Positions 35,063 through 44,042 of a stretch of DNA of 64,000 nucleotides are shown one piece after another. Position 1 is the first letter of the stretch; each line of letters opens with the position of its first letter. A model generated the notes under the pieces. That model worked only from the letters and a program-made list of their open reading frames with translations. It was not told the origin of the DNA and did not search any database. The stretch covers positions 6,972-70,971 of the forward strand of contig CAZUNG010000015.1 of NCBI GenBank assembly GCA_964621905.1. Direction: 5' to 3'. The translations under genes were made by a program, and so were the position numbers. Origin of the DNA: Ruminococcus_G sp964621905. GTDB lineage: Bacteria; Bacillota; Clostridia; Lachnospirales; Lachnospiraceae.

Positions 35063-37519
35063 TTATTTTACTTTTACCCGGTCCAGATGCCAGATCTCAT
35101 CCACATACTGCTGAATCGTTCTGTCAGATGTAAACTTACCGGATCTTGCCACATTCATCATTGCCATTCTGGCCCATTTCTCCTCGTCACGATATGCAGC
35201 CTCTACCTTCTCCTGTGCTTTCGCATAGCTCTTGAAGTCCGCAAGGATAAAGTATGTATCCGCACGGTCACTGCTGTTTGTATTCAGAAGAGAATCATAA
35301 ATATCACGGAACATCTCGGTATCACTGGAGAACGTACCGTTGATCAGGGACATCAGTACCTGACGGATTTCCTGATCTGTATTGAAATAGTATGTCGGAT
35401 CATAACCGCCATTTTTTTCATAATTAATGACTTCATCCGCAGACAGGCCGAAGATAAATGCATTCTCTTCCCCGACTTCCTCTACGATCTCCACATTTGC
35501 ACCATCCATGGTTCCCAAAGTCGGTGCCCCGTTCAGCATGAATTTCATATTACCGGTGCCTGACGCCTCTTTGCTGGCGGTTGAGATCTGTTCCGATACA
35601 TCTGCCGCTGCAAAGATCCACTCCGCATTGCTCACACGGTAGTCTTCGATAAATACAACTTTCAGCTTACCTCCGATGGATGCATCGTTGTTGATAACAT
35701 CGGCAACAGAGTTGATCAGCTTGATTGTCAGTTTAGCTCTCTTATATCCTGCTGCCGCTTTTGCACCGAAGATAAAGGTTCTCGGATAGAATTCCATATC
35801 CGGATGCTCTTTGATCTTATTATACAGATACATCACATGCAGGATATTCATAAGCTGACGTTTATACTCATGCAGACGTTTGACCTGTACATCAAAGATA
35901 GAGCGGGGATCAACTTCGATATTATTATGCTCCAGGATGTATTTTGCAAGGCGGACTTTGTTCTGATACTTGATATTCATGAACTCTGCCTGAGCCTTCT
36001 TATCATCCACATAGAGTTCCAGCTTTTTAATCTGAGAAAGATCAGTGATCCACTCTTTTCCGATATGGGCGGTTACCCAGTCTGCGAGCAGCGGGTTCCC
36101 ATGGAGCAGGAATCTTCTCTGGGTGATACCGTTCGTCTTGTTATTAAATTTCTCCGGCATCATCTCATAGAAGTCTTTCAGCTCCTGTTTTTCCAGGATC
36201 TCCGTATGGAGCCTTGCAACACCATTGACGGAATATCCGCCTACGATTGCCATATGGGCCATCTTGATCTGCCCGTCATAGATGATCGCCATCTTCTTTA
36301 CTTTCTCCTGGTTTCCAGGATACTTATCATTGATCTCGATCAGGAATCTTCTGTTGATCTCCTCAATGATCTGATAAATTCTCGGCAGCAATCTTGAAAA
36401 CAGCTCGATCGGCCACTTCTCAAGCGCTTCTGCCATGATGGTATGATTCGTATAAGCACATGTCTTCGTTGTGACTTCCCAGGCTTCTTCCCAGGTAAGC
36501 CCTTCCTCATCCATCAGGATACGCATAAGCTCTGCCACTGCGACTGTCGGATGTGTGTCATTCATCTGGAATGTCACTTTTTCATACAGTTTGTGAATAT
36601 CGCTGTGCGCTTTTTTATATTTTGCAACCGCAGCCTGAATGCTTGCAGAGATGAAGAAATACTGCTGTTTCAGGCGCAGTTCCTTGCCTGCATAATGATT
36701 ATCATTCGGGTAGAGTACCTCAACGATGTTCTTCGCCAGGTTCTCCTGTTCAACCGCTTTCTTGTAATCACCTTTGTCGAAGGAATCCAGCTGGAAAGTG
36801 TCAATCGCCTCGGCATCCCAGATACGAAGTGTATTTACGACACCATTCCCATAACCGACGATCGGCATATCATACGGGATTGCCATAACGGACTGATATC
36901 CTTCCTGGATAAAGTTATTCCTTCCTGTCGCAGGATCATGCTCTACTTTGACGTACCCGCCGAATTTTACCTCTTTTGCGTATTCCGGTCTGCGCAGTTC
37001 AAATGGATTGCCGTCCTTCAGCCAGTTATCCGGCACCTCTATCTGATAGCCGTCACGGATCTCCTGTTTGAACATACCATATCGGTAGCGGATGCCACAA
37101 CCGTAAGCACTGTACCCCAGTGTCGCAAGCGAATCCAGAAAACAAGCTGCAAGACGTCCAAGACCCCCGTTTCCAAGAGCTGCATCCGGTTCCTGGTCTT
37201 CAATCACATTAAGATCAAATCCCAGCTCCTCCAGTGCCTCTTTTACTTCCTGATAAGCGGTTAAATTGATCAGGTTATTTCCAAGCGCTCTACCCATCAG
37301 AAACTCCATGGACATGTAATAAACAGTCTTAGGATCTTCTTTCTTAAATGTCTCCTGTGTGTTCAGCCAGTTGTCAATTATTACATCTTTCACAGCATAT
37401 GCCACTGCCTGGAATACCTGCTGAGGTGTAGCCTCATCAATCGTTTTTCTGTACAGAACCTTTACGTTGTCCTTAACCTCTTTTTTGAATTGAACTTTGT
37501 CAAATCGCTTGTTTTGCAT
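35063..37519 (-). CDS. glgP: Glycogen/maltodextrin phosphorylase
   Basis: 818 residues, normal length for GT35 phosphorylases. Landmarks are ALGNGGLGRLAACFLDSLAT, the nucleotide/phosphate region and the pyridoxal-phosphate lysine motif EASGTGNMKFMLNGA in the C-terminal domain. Also present are VQVKRLHEYKRQLMNILH and NGITQRRFL. It releases glucose 1-phosphate from alpha-1,4-glucans in the cytoplasm. AAGGAGGATGTT precedes the ATG. It lies 37 bases after ileS on the same strand without a terminator between them, so some read-through from the T-box-controlled ileS transcript is possible. Confidence 0.96.
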   Translation of the reverse strand: MQNKRFDKVQFKKEVKDNVKVLYRKTIDEATPQQVFQAVAYAVKDVIIDNWLNTQETFKKEDPKTVYYMSMEFLMGRALGNNLINLTAYQEVKEALEELGFDLNVIEDQEPDAALGNGGLGRLAACFLDSLATLGYSAYGCGIRYRYGMFKQEIRDGYQIEVPDNWLKDGNPFELRRPEYAKEVKFGGYVKVEHDPATGRNNFIQEGYQSVMAIPYDMPIVGYGNGVVNTLRIWDAEAIDTFQLDSFDKGDYKKAVEQENLAKNIVEVLYPNDNHYAGKELRLKQQYFFISASIQAAVAKYKKAHSDIHKLYEKVTFQMNDTHPTVAVAELMRILMDEEGLTWEEAWEVTTKTCAYTNHTIMAEALEKWPIELFSRLLPRIYQIIEEINRRFLIEINDKYPGNQEKVKKMAIIYDGQIKMAHMAIVGGYSVNGVARLHTEILEKQELKDFYEMMPEKFNNKTNGITQRRFLLHGNPLLADWVTAHIGKEWITDLSQIKKLELYVDDKKAQAEFMNIKYQNKVRLAKYILEHNNIEVDPRSIFDVQVKRLHEYKRQLMNILHVMYLYNKIKEHPDMEFYPRTFIFGAKAAAGYKRAKLTIKLINSVADVINNDASIGGKLKVVFIEDYRVSNAEWIFAAADVSEQISTASKEASGTGNMKFMLNGAPTLGTMDGANVEIVEEVGEENAFIFGLSADEVINYEKNGGYDPTYYFNTDQEIRQVLMSLINGTFSSDTEMFRDIYDSLLNTNSSDRADTYFILADFKSYAKAQEKVEAAYRDEEKWARMAMMNVARSGKFTSDRTIQQYVDEIWHLDRVKVK

Positions 37520-37556
37520 AACATCCTCCTTCTTTTACCAATATGGAGTTACGTAC

Positions 37557-40500
37557 TTATCCCTCTATCTTCTCTACCGACAGCGTAACTTTTTCGGAAT
37601 TGATATTCCATTCTTTTGTATATCCCTCTGTATTGTTATAGACAATATCAAGGGCAAGTACTTCTGATTTTATCTCAGATTCATGTACCCTCATGATGCC
37701 TTCTATTATCTGATTGTCTGCTACATATACCTTAATCTTATCAGTCACCTCGAATCCGGCTTCCTTGCGCATCGTCTGAATTTTGCTGATCAGTTCCCGC
37801 ACAAAGCCTTCCTCCACCAGTTCCGGTGTCAGATTGGTATCCAGAACAACCGTGACTTCATTGTCAGATTCTGATACGTACCCCTCCATCTGAGCTGTAT
37901 CAATGAGCAAATCCTGCTCTAATAATATAACTTCTTCACCATTAATGTCAAGTTTAAGCTCCCCCGACTCCTTAAGCTTCACCATTGCCTGGCTGCCGTC
38001 GATGCCGGAAAGTGCTGATTTAATGCCCCCCAGCAGTTTTCCGTACTTTGGTCCTACCGTCTTAAGCTGCGGTTTAAAGGTATACGTGATAAAGTTATCC
38101 AGTTCGTCTGCGAACGACATATTCTTGACGTTCAGCTCCTCCTCAATAATCTGACGGTAAAATTCAGAGAGGGTAAACGGTGCTTTCACATACATATTCC
38201 CGATCGGCTGACGATTCTTTACATTGGCCGTGTTTCTGCATGCTCTTCCCAGAACAACAATCTTCAGAAGATCTTTCATATCCTCTTCCAGCTTCGGATC
38301 AATCCAGGCCTCGTTTACTTTCGGGAAATCACACAAATGTACGCTCTCAGGCGCATTCGCGTCAATGCTGCAGACAAGATTCTGATAAATATCTTCTGTC
38401 ATGAACGGAATCATCGGCGCCGCCACTTTTGCTACTGTCACAAGTGCTGTGTACAGCGTCATATACGCATTGATCTTATCCTGTTCCATGCCTTTTGCCC
38501 AGAAACGCTCACGGCTTCTTCTGACATACCAGTTACTCATATCATCCACAAAATCTTGCAGCGCTCTGGCAGTTTCGGGAATTTTGTAATTTTCCAGATT
38601 TTCATCCACCGTCTTGATCAGTGTATTCAGCTTTGAGAGCAGCCATTTATCCATGACAGATAATTTCTCATAATCCAGTGCATATTTCGTCGCATCAAAC
38701 TGGTCAATCTCTGCATACAGTACAAAAAACGCGTAGGTGTTCCACAGTGTTCCAAGGAACTTTCGCTGTCCTTCCGTTACTGCTTTACCGTGGAAACGGT
38801 TGGGCAGCCACGGTGCACTGTTGACATAAAAGTACCAGCGGATCGCATCTGCCCCGTACTGATTCAGCGCGTCAAACGGATCGACAGCATTTCCCTTGGA
38901 TTTACTCATTTTCTGCCCGTTCTCATCCTGTACATGTCCGAGTACAATGACATTTTCATATGGTGCTTTATTAAAGATAAGCGTGGAAATCGCCAGAAGA
39001 GAATAGAACCATCCCCTTGTCTGATCGACTGCCTCCGAAATAAACTGAGCAGGATACTGCTCCTCAAATAACTCTTTATTCTCAAACGGATAGTGATGCT
39101 GTGCAAACGGCATGGAACCAGAATCAAACCAGCAGTCAATCACTTCCGGCACACGGTGCATCTCTTTTCCGCATTTTGGACAGGTTATCGTCACATTGTC
39201 AATATATGGGCGGTGCAGTTCAATATCATCCGGACAGTCGTCAGACATCTCTTTGAGTTCTTCAATGCTGCCGACCGAATGCATATGTCCACACTCACAT
39301 TCCCAGATATTCAGCGGTGTCCCCCAGTAACGGTTGCGGCTGATTCCCCAGTCCTGGACATTCTCCAGCCAGTCTCCGAAACGCCCTTTTCCAATGCTCT
39401 CCGGTATCCAGTTAATCGTATTATTATTGCGGATCAGATCTTCCTTAACGTCCGTCATCTTGATAAACCAGGATTCACGCGCATAATATATTAACGGTGT
39501 GTCGCACCTCCAGCAGTGAGGGTAACTGTGTTCAAACACCGGAGCAGAAAACAACAGTTTTCTCTCCTTGAGATCTTTCAGAATCGGCGCATCTGCTTTT
39601 TTACAGAACATGCCGGCCCACGGCGTCTCTTTTGTCATCTCTCCCTTATCATCGACCAGCTGTACAAACGGCAGGTCATATTTTCTTCCAACATTCGCAT
39701 CGTCCTCACCGAACGCCGGTGCAATGTGAACGACACCGGTACCGTCTGTGAGCGTTACGTATCCGTCACACGTTATAAAATGTGATTTTTTCTTCTGCTT
39801 TTCACAGATCGGTGCAACAAAACCGTATAACGGCTCGTACTCCTTATACTCCAGATCTTTTCCGCTGTAGGTTTCCAGAACTTCATATGCCGGCTTTCCT
39901 TCCTCTGCGAGTTCTCCGAGAACAGTATCAAGAAGCGCCTCCGCCATATAATACGTATAGCCATCGGCAGCCTTTGCTTTTACATAAGTTTCTTCCGGAT
40001 TTACACAAAGACCGACATTGGACGGCAGCGTCCACGGCGTCGTTGTCCATGCCAGAATATAGGCATCTTCATCCTTCACCTTGAATCTTACTACTGCAGA
40101 ACGTTCTTTTACATCTTTATATCCCTGTGCCACTTCATGGCTGGACAGCGGAGTCCCGCACCTCGGACAATACGGAACAATCTTATATCCTTTATACAGA
40201 AGACCCTTTTCCCAGATCTGTTTTAAAGCCCACCATTCAGATTCAATAAAATCATTCTCATATGTCACATACGGATGCTCCATATCAGCCCAGAATCCCA
40301 CCTGATTTGAGAAATCTTCCCACATGCCCTTATATTTCCAGACGCTCTCTTTACAGTGTTTGATAAATGGCTCCAGCCCATACTCTTCAATCTGTTCTTT
40401 TCCATCCAGGCCCAGCATCTTTTCCACTTCCAGCTCTACGGGCAGGCCGTGCGTATCCCACCCCGCTTTACGCGGAACCATGTATCCTTTCATCGTGCGG

Positions 40501-40712
40501 TAACGCGGAATCATATCTTTGATCACACGTGTCAGCACGTGTCCGATATGCGGCTTTCCGTTTGCCGTAGGCGGTCCGTCGTAAAATGTGTATGTCGGAC
40601 ATTCTTTTCTGTTCTCCATACTCTTTTCAAAAATCTGCCGGTCGTTCCAGAATTTCTCGACGTCTTTTTCTCTGTCTACAAAATTGAGATTTGTTGACAC
40701 TTTCTTATACAT
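37557..40712 (-). CDS. ileS: Isoleucyl-tRNA synthetase (long form)
   Basis: 1051 residues, class I synthetase that charges tRNA-Ile. The HIGH motif is in GKPHIGHVLTR (near residue 54) and the KMSKS motif in DENGQKMSKSKGNAVDP (near residue 610). Between them lies the CP1 editing domain (WTTTPWTLPSN). Length and sequence type match the longer bacterial IleS forms (IleS2, eukaryote-like), which are known for low sensitivity to mupirocin. That property is not proved here. The gene is preceded by a T-box leader and a strong promoter. Confidence 0.96.
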   Translation of the reverse strand: MYKKVSTNLNFVDREKDVEKFWNDRQIFEKSMENRKECPTYTFYDGPPTANGKPHIGHVLTRVIKDMIPRYRTMKGYMVPRKAGWDTHGLPVELEVEKMLGLDGKEQIEEYGLEPFIKHCKESVWKYKGMWEDFSNQVGFWADMEHPYVTYENDFIESEWWALKQIWEKGLLYKGYKIVPYCPRCGTPLSSHEVAQGYKDVKERSAVVRFKVKDEDAYILAWTTTPWTLPSNVGLCVNPEETYVKAKAADGYTYYMAEALLDTVLGELAEEGKPAYEVLETYSGKDLEYKEYEPLYGFVAPICEKQKKKSHFITCDGYVTLTDGTGVVHIAPAFGEDDANVGRKYDLPFVQLVDDKGEMTKETPWAGMFCKKADAPILKDLKERKLLFSAPVFEHSYPHCWRCDTPLIYYARESWFIKMTDVKEDLIRNNNTINWIPESIGKGRFGDWLENVQDWGISRNRYWGTPLNIWECECGHMHSVGSIEELKEMSDDCPDDIELHRPYIDNVTITCPKCGKEMHRVPEVIDCWFDSGSMPFAQHHYPFENKELFEEQYPAQFISEAVDQTRGWFYSLLAISTLIFNKAPYENVIVLGHVQDENGQKMSKSKGNAVDPFDALNQYGADAIRWYFYVNSAPWLPNRFHGKAVTEGQRKFLGTLWNTYAFFVLYAEIDQFDATKYALDYEKLSVMDKWLLSKLNTLIKTVDENLENYKIPETARALQDFVDDMSNWYVRRSRERFWAKGMEQDKINAYMTLYTALVTVAKVAAPMIPFMTEDIYQNLVCSIDANAPESVHLCDFPKVNEAWIDPKLEEDMKDLLKIVVLGRACRNTANVKNRQPIGNMYVKAPFTLSEFYRQIIEEELNVKNMSFADELDNFITYTFKPQLKTVGPKYGKLLGGIKSALSGIDGSQAMVKLKESGELKLDINGEEVILLEQDLLIDTAQMEGYVSESDNEVTVVLDTNLTPELVEEGFVRELISKIQTMRKEAGFEVTDKIKVYVADNQIIEGIMRVHESEIKSEVLALDIVYNNTEGYTKEWNINSEKVTLSVEKIEG

Positions 40713-40756
40713 GTTATTTCTTCCTCCTTATCCTGATAAACCATAAAATAAACAAA

Positions 40757-41043
40757 GCTCCCGTCCTGTAATAGGACGAGAGCCTAAAGCTTCGCAGCCA
40801 CCTGTTACAACATACTATCATACGCGTTCCTGTTAACGGGGGAATTCCGGCATCACTTACTCGGGAATCATCATCCTTTTCAGATAGGCAACTCAGGAGT
40901 GATTTTCATCTGTCTCTACTGATACCGGTCTTTCACCATCTCCGGCTCGCTTTTAAACTTCAAAACACACTACTGTCTCCGTCGCAGTCATTTTTCACAT
41001 ATCGTGCCGGCTTTGCCCAAGAAAGCAATGATACCTGCACATT
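40757..41043 (-). promoter_or_regulatory. T-box leader of ileS with ATC (Ile) specifier
   Basis: The leader RNA (minus strand) contains Stem I elements (GGAGACAGTAG, AGCCGGAGATGGTGAAAGACCGG). The specifier ATC (plus 40901-40903) sits in AAAATCACTCCTGAGT, the usual codon-plus-CTCCTGAG context. The T-box-like sequence AACAGGTGGCTGCGAAG (plus 40790-40806) follows. The leader ends in a terminator stem GCTC.CGTCCT/AGGACG.GAGC (40757-40783). Uncharged tRNA-Ile pairing would disrupt the terminator. The bulge reads TGGC rather than the TGGT expected for the A discriminator of tRNA-Ile. Confidence 0.85.
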
Positions 41044-41050
41044 TTGTTAT

Positions 41051-41080
41051 ATTATACGTATATTATTTACAGATTGTCAA
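41051..41080 (-). promoter_or_regulatory. ileS promoter
   Basis: On the minus strand TTGACA (41075-41080), 18 bases, then TATAAT (41051-41056). It overlaps the last codons of the exonuclease gene. Confidence 0.8.
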
Positions 41081-42044
41081 TGGTTAATCTCTGTTTTGTG
41101 TCTTTCTTTTTCTGCCTGCGCTTTCTTTTTAAGAGATCACGTTTTTCGCGGATTTCTATCGCTTCTTTCTCCTCCGCCAGTTTTATGGTTTTGACAACAT
41201 AGAAATTACCGTCCTCCGCCCGTTTCATCCGGATTTTTCCTTTCAGGTAACCATGCTTTCCACAGTACGCCACGCAGTAATAATTTTTAGAATTGATAGA
41301 AAACCATCGGATTTTTTTTCTGGCATTTTTACCGCACAGAAAGCATCTGCTGGCACTGATCTCACGCTCCTTCATTGCATCTTCCTTGCTCTCAAATTCA
41401 CGTGAAATATATTTTTCATAACTCTCACTGATGACATGAATCTCTTCTTCCCTGGACTGTGGATTTTGGTAACAGTCAATGGAATCATTCATCCTCAGAA
41501 TATCCTCATCTATATGCTTCATAATATCGGCAGTGTAATACGCATCCGTCAATGCGTGGTGAAAATCCCGCGTTTTCTCAATATTCAAATAGTCAATGCC
41601 GTATTCCAATGAGCGTCTGCTCTTACCGTCTTCGTATGCCAGGCTGAATACTTTTTGAATATCATAGTATCTGATGGGTCCTTTTATCAGCTCCAGCAAT
41701 CCGTAATATTTCATATTTCTCTGAAGTTCTGTCAGATCCATGCTTCCCCACGAACAAAATCTGTAGTCCTCACCGCACCAATCAAGAAAGGCTTTGATCG
41801 CATCGTAAAAAAAGTCTCCGGATTCCAGCATTTTCATACTCATACCCAGGATCTCTTTTGTTCTGAAATGTATTCTTTTATAGACCATCGGATGAATCAG
41901 CCGGTGAAATTCGCCCAGCACATTTCTCTGTTCATCCAATTTCACTGCACCTATTTCAATAATCTCAAATGGAAGTCTGGGGTTTTCCCTGCCTTTTCCA
42001 AATGGACATTGATTCCATTCCAGGTCAAATACGATATAATTCAT
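41067..42044 (-). CDS. DEDDh-type 3'-5' exonuclease domain protein (KapD-like)
   Basis: 325 residues. The N-terminal 180 residues are an RNase T/DnaQ-type exonuclease: ExoI YIVFDLEWNQ (Asp and Glu), ExoII near CSWGSMDLTEL and ExoIII HHALTDAYYTADI (His and Asp). The C-terminal part holds a possible zinc knuckle (CFLCGKNARKKI...CVAYCGKHG) and a very basic tail (KRKRRQKKKDTKQR), suggesting nucleic-acid binding. It may trim RNA or DNA ends. The precise substrate is not known. Confidence 0.85.
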   Translation of the reverse strand: MNYIVFDLEWNQCPFGKGRENPRLPFEIIEIGAVKLDEQRNVLGEFHRLIHPMVYKRIHFRTKEILGMSMKMLESGDFFYDAIKAFLDWCGEDYRFCSWGSMDLTELQRNMKYYGLLELIKGPIRYYDIQKVFSLAYEDGKSRRSLEYGIDYLNIEKTRDFHHALTDAYYTADIMKHIDEDILRMNDSIDCYQNPQSREEEIHVISESYEKYISREFESKEDAMKEREISASRCFLCGKNARKKIRWFSINSKNYYCVAYCGKHGYLKGKIRMKRAEDGNFYVVKTIKLAEEKEAIEIREKRDLLKRKRRQKKKDTKQRLTIDNL

Positions 42045-42164
42045 GACGATGTCTCCATTCTATCATAACTTTCAAAGTATCTATACACATCGGAATGCGG
42101 TCCCTGGTGCATATAGCTATCCTATATCGTAGCATAGATAGAATGAGTAATCAATTGCTATCTG

Positions 42165-44042
42165 TCAGACAGCTGCGGCTGCCCCGCCAAAATTCCCTGT
42201 ATAAAGCTGGTAATATTTTCCTTTCTGTTCCATCAGCTGTTCGTGCGTCCCCCTTTCGATGATTCGTCCCTGTTCCAGCACCATGATGCAGTCGGAATTT
42301 CTGACTGTAGAAAGTCTGTGAGCAATCACAAATGTTGTTCTTCCCTTCATAAGCTCATCCATTCCCCGCTGAACCAGCGTCTCTGTGCGGGTATCAATCG
42401 AGGAAGTCGCCTCGTCCAGAATCAATACCGGCGGGTCTGCGACCGCCACCCTGGCAATCGCGAGAAGCTGACGCTGTCCCTGGCTCAGATTGCTCCCGTC
42501 CCCTGTCAGCATGGTCTGATATCCGTGAGGGAGATGTTTGATAAACACGTGGGCGTTTGCCAGTTTCGCTGCCGCTATGCATTCTTCGTCTGTTGCATCC
42601 AGTTTTCCATAACGGATATTATCCATAACAGTCCCCGTAAATAAATGTGTGTCCTGCAGTACCATCCCCAATGACCGTCTCAGATCCGCCTTCTTTATTT
42701 TATTGACATTAATATTATCATAGCGAATCTTTCCATCCTGAATATCATAGAAACGGTTAATCAGATTTGTGATCGTTGTCTTCCCCGCTCCGGTACTTCC
42801 CACAAATGCGATTTTCTGACCCGGGGTCGCATATAATTCAATATTGTGAAGGATCATTTTATCTTCATCATACCCAAAGTCCACATCATGAAACGTCACA
42901 TCACCTTCCAGTTTTACATACGTCACCGTCCCGTCCGCCTGATGCGGATGCCTCCAGGCCCACATCCCGGTGCGTTTTTTTGCCTCTCTTAATCTTCCAT
43001 TTTCTTCTGTGGCATTGACAAGCTCCACATAGCCGTCATCCACCTCCGGTTTTTCATCCAGCAGTTCGAAGATACGGTTTGCCCCTGCCATTCCCATTAC
43101 AATACTGTTCAGCTGCTGGCTGATTTGTCCGATGGGCATCGTGAAGTTCTTATTTAAGGTAAGGAATGACACCAGTGTACCAAGTGTCAGTCCGATCTGT
43201 GTGGTGAGTGCAAGCACTGCACCCAATACAGCACATAAGACATAGCTGATATGTCCCAGGTTTGCGTTGACCGGCATCAGGATATTCGCAAATTTATTTG
43301 CCTGGTTGGCACTTTCCCTCAGCTCATCGTTGATTTTCCGGAAATTTTCCAGCGCCTTATCTTCATGGCAGAACACCTTTACAACTTTTTGCCCCTCCAT
43401 CATTTCCTCAATGTATCCGTTTACCTGACCCAGATTCTGCTGCTGCCTGCCGAAATAAGCTCCGGATCTTCCGCTTAATTTCACCGTTGCAAACAACATG
43501 ACGGCCACAACTGCCAGCGTCACCACCGTAAGCGGCACATTGAGGACAATCATGCTGATCAGTGTACTGCAAAGAGTTACCGCCGAATTCAGCACCTGCG
43601 GTATACTCTGACTCATAAGCTGCCTTAAAGTATCCACATCATTCGTATACACTGACATGATATCCCCATGTGCGTGTGTGTCAAAATACTTGATCGGAAG
43701 AGATTCCATATGCGTAAACAGCTCAATCCGAAGATTTCTAAGTGTCCCCTGTGAAATATTTACCATGATCCGGTTATATGCATACGCACACAATACACCC
43801 GCCGCATAAATTGCAGCCAGAGACAACAGCGCCCTTGCAAGCGGTCCAAAATCGGGGCTGGCTGTCTGTGTCATGGGGACAATATAATCATCAATCAGTT
43901 TTTGCATGAACAGTGTTCCCTTTAATGTCGCAAGCGCCGTACCCAGTATACAGAGCACGACTGCTGTAAATGCAAATTTGTAGCTTTTTATCATGTAGGC
44001 AAGCACTTTTTTTAATGCTTTCATTGTGTCTTTGTTTTTCAT
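42165..44042 (-). CDS. ABC exporter half-transporter (MdlB/BmrD-like)
   Basis: 625 residues from the ATG at 44042 (a GTG three bases upstream is also in frame). Six membrane helices (about residues 15-320) are followed by an ATPase domain with Walker A GSTGAGKTT, signature LSQGQRQLLAIAR and Walker B VLILDEATSSID, with a canonical catalytic Glu. A Trp-containing insertion (about residues 345-375, GMWAWRHPHQADG) precedes the ATPase domain. The start overlaps the upstream partner's TGA by one base, so the two are coupled and probably form a heterodimeric multidrug or peptide exporter. Confidence 0.92.
   Translation of the reverse strand: MKNKDTMKALKKVLAYMIKSYKFAFTAVVLCILGTALATLKGTLFMQKLIDDYIVPMTQTASPDFGPLARALLSLAAIYAAGVLCAYAYNRIMVNISQGTLRNLRIELFTHMESLPIKYFDTHAHGDIMSVYTNDVDTLRQLMSQSIPQVLNSAVTLCSTLISMIVLNVPLTVVTLAVVAVMLFATVKLSGRSGAYFGRQQQNLGQVNGYIEEMMEGQKVVKVFCHEDKALENFRKINDELRESANQANKFANILMPVNANLGHISYVLCAVLGAVLALTTQIGLTLGTLVSFLTLNKNFTMPIGQISQQLNSIVMGMAGANRIFELLDEKPEVDDGYVELVNATEENGRLREAKKRTGMWAWRHPHQADGTVTYVKLEGDVTFHDVDFGYDEDKMILHNIELYATPGQKIAFVGSTGAGKTTITNLINRFYDIQDGKIRYDNINVNKIKKADLRRSLGMVLQDTHLFTGTVMDNIRYGKLDATDEECIAAAKLANAHVFIKHLPHGYQTMLTGDGSNLSQGQRQLLAIARVAVADPPVLILDEATSSIDTRTETLVQRGMDELMKGRTTFVIAHRLSTVRNSDCIMVLEQGRIIERGTHEQLMEQKGKYYQLYTGNFGGAAAAV

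Noticed and set aside
36443..37264. A 273-residue plus-strand frame opposite glgP
   Set aside because: Antisense shadow of a strongly conserved phosphorylase. No start site or family match.
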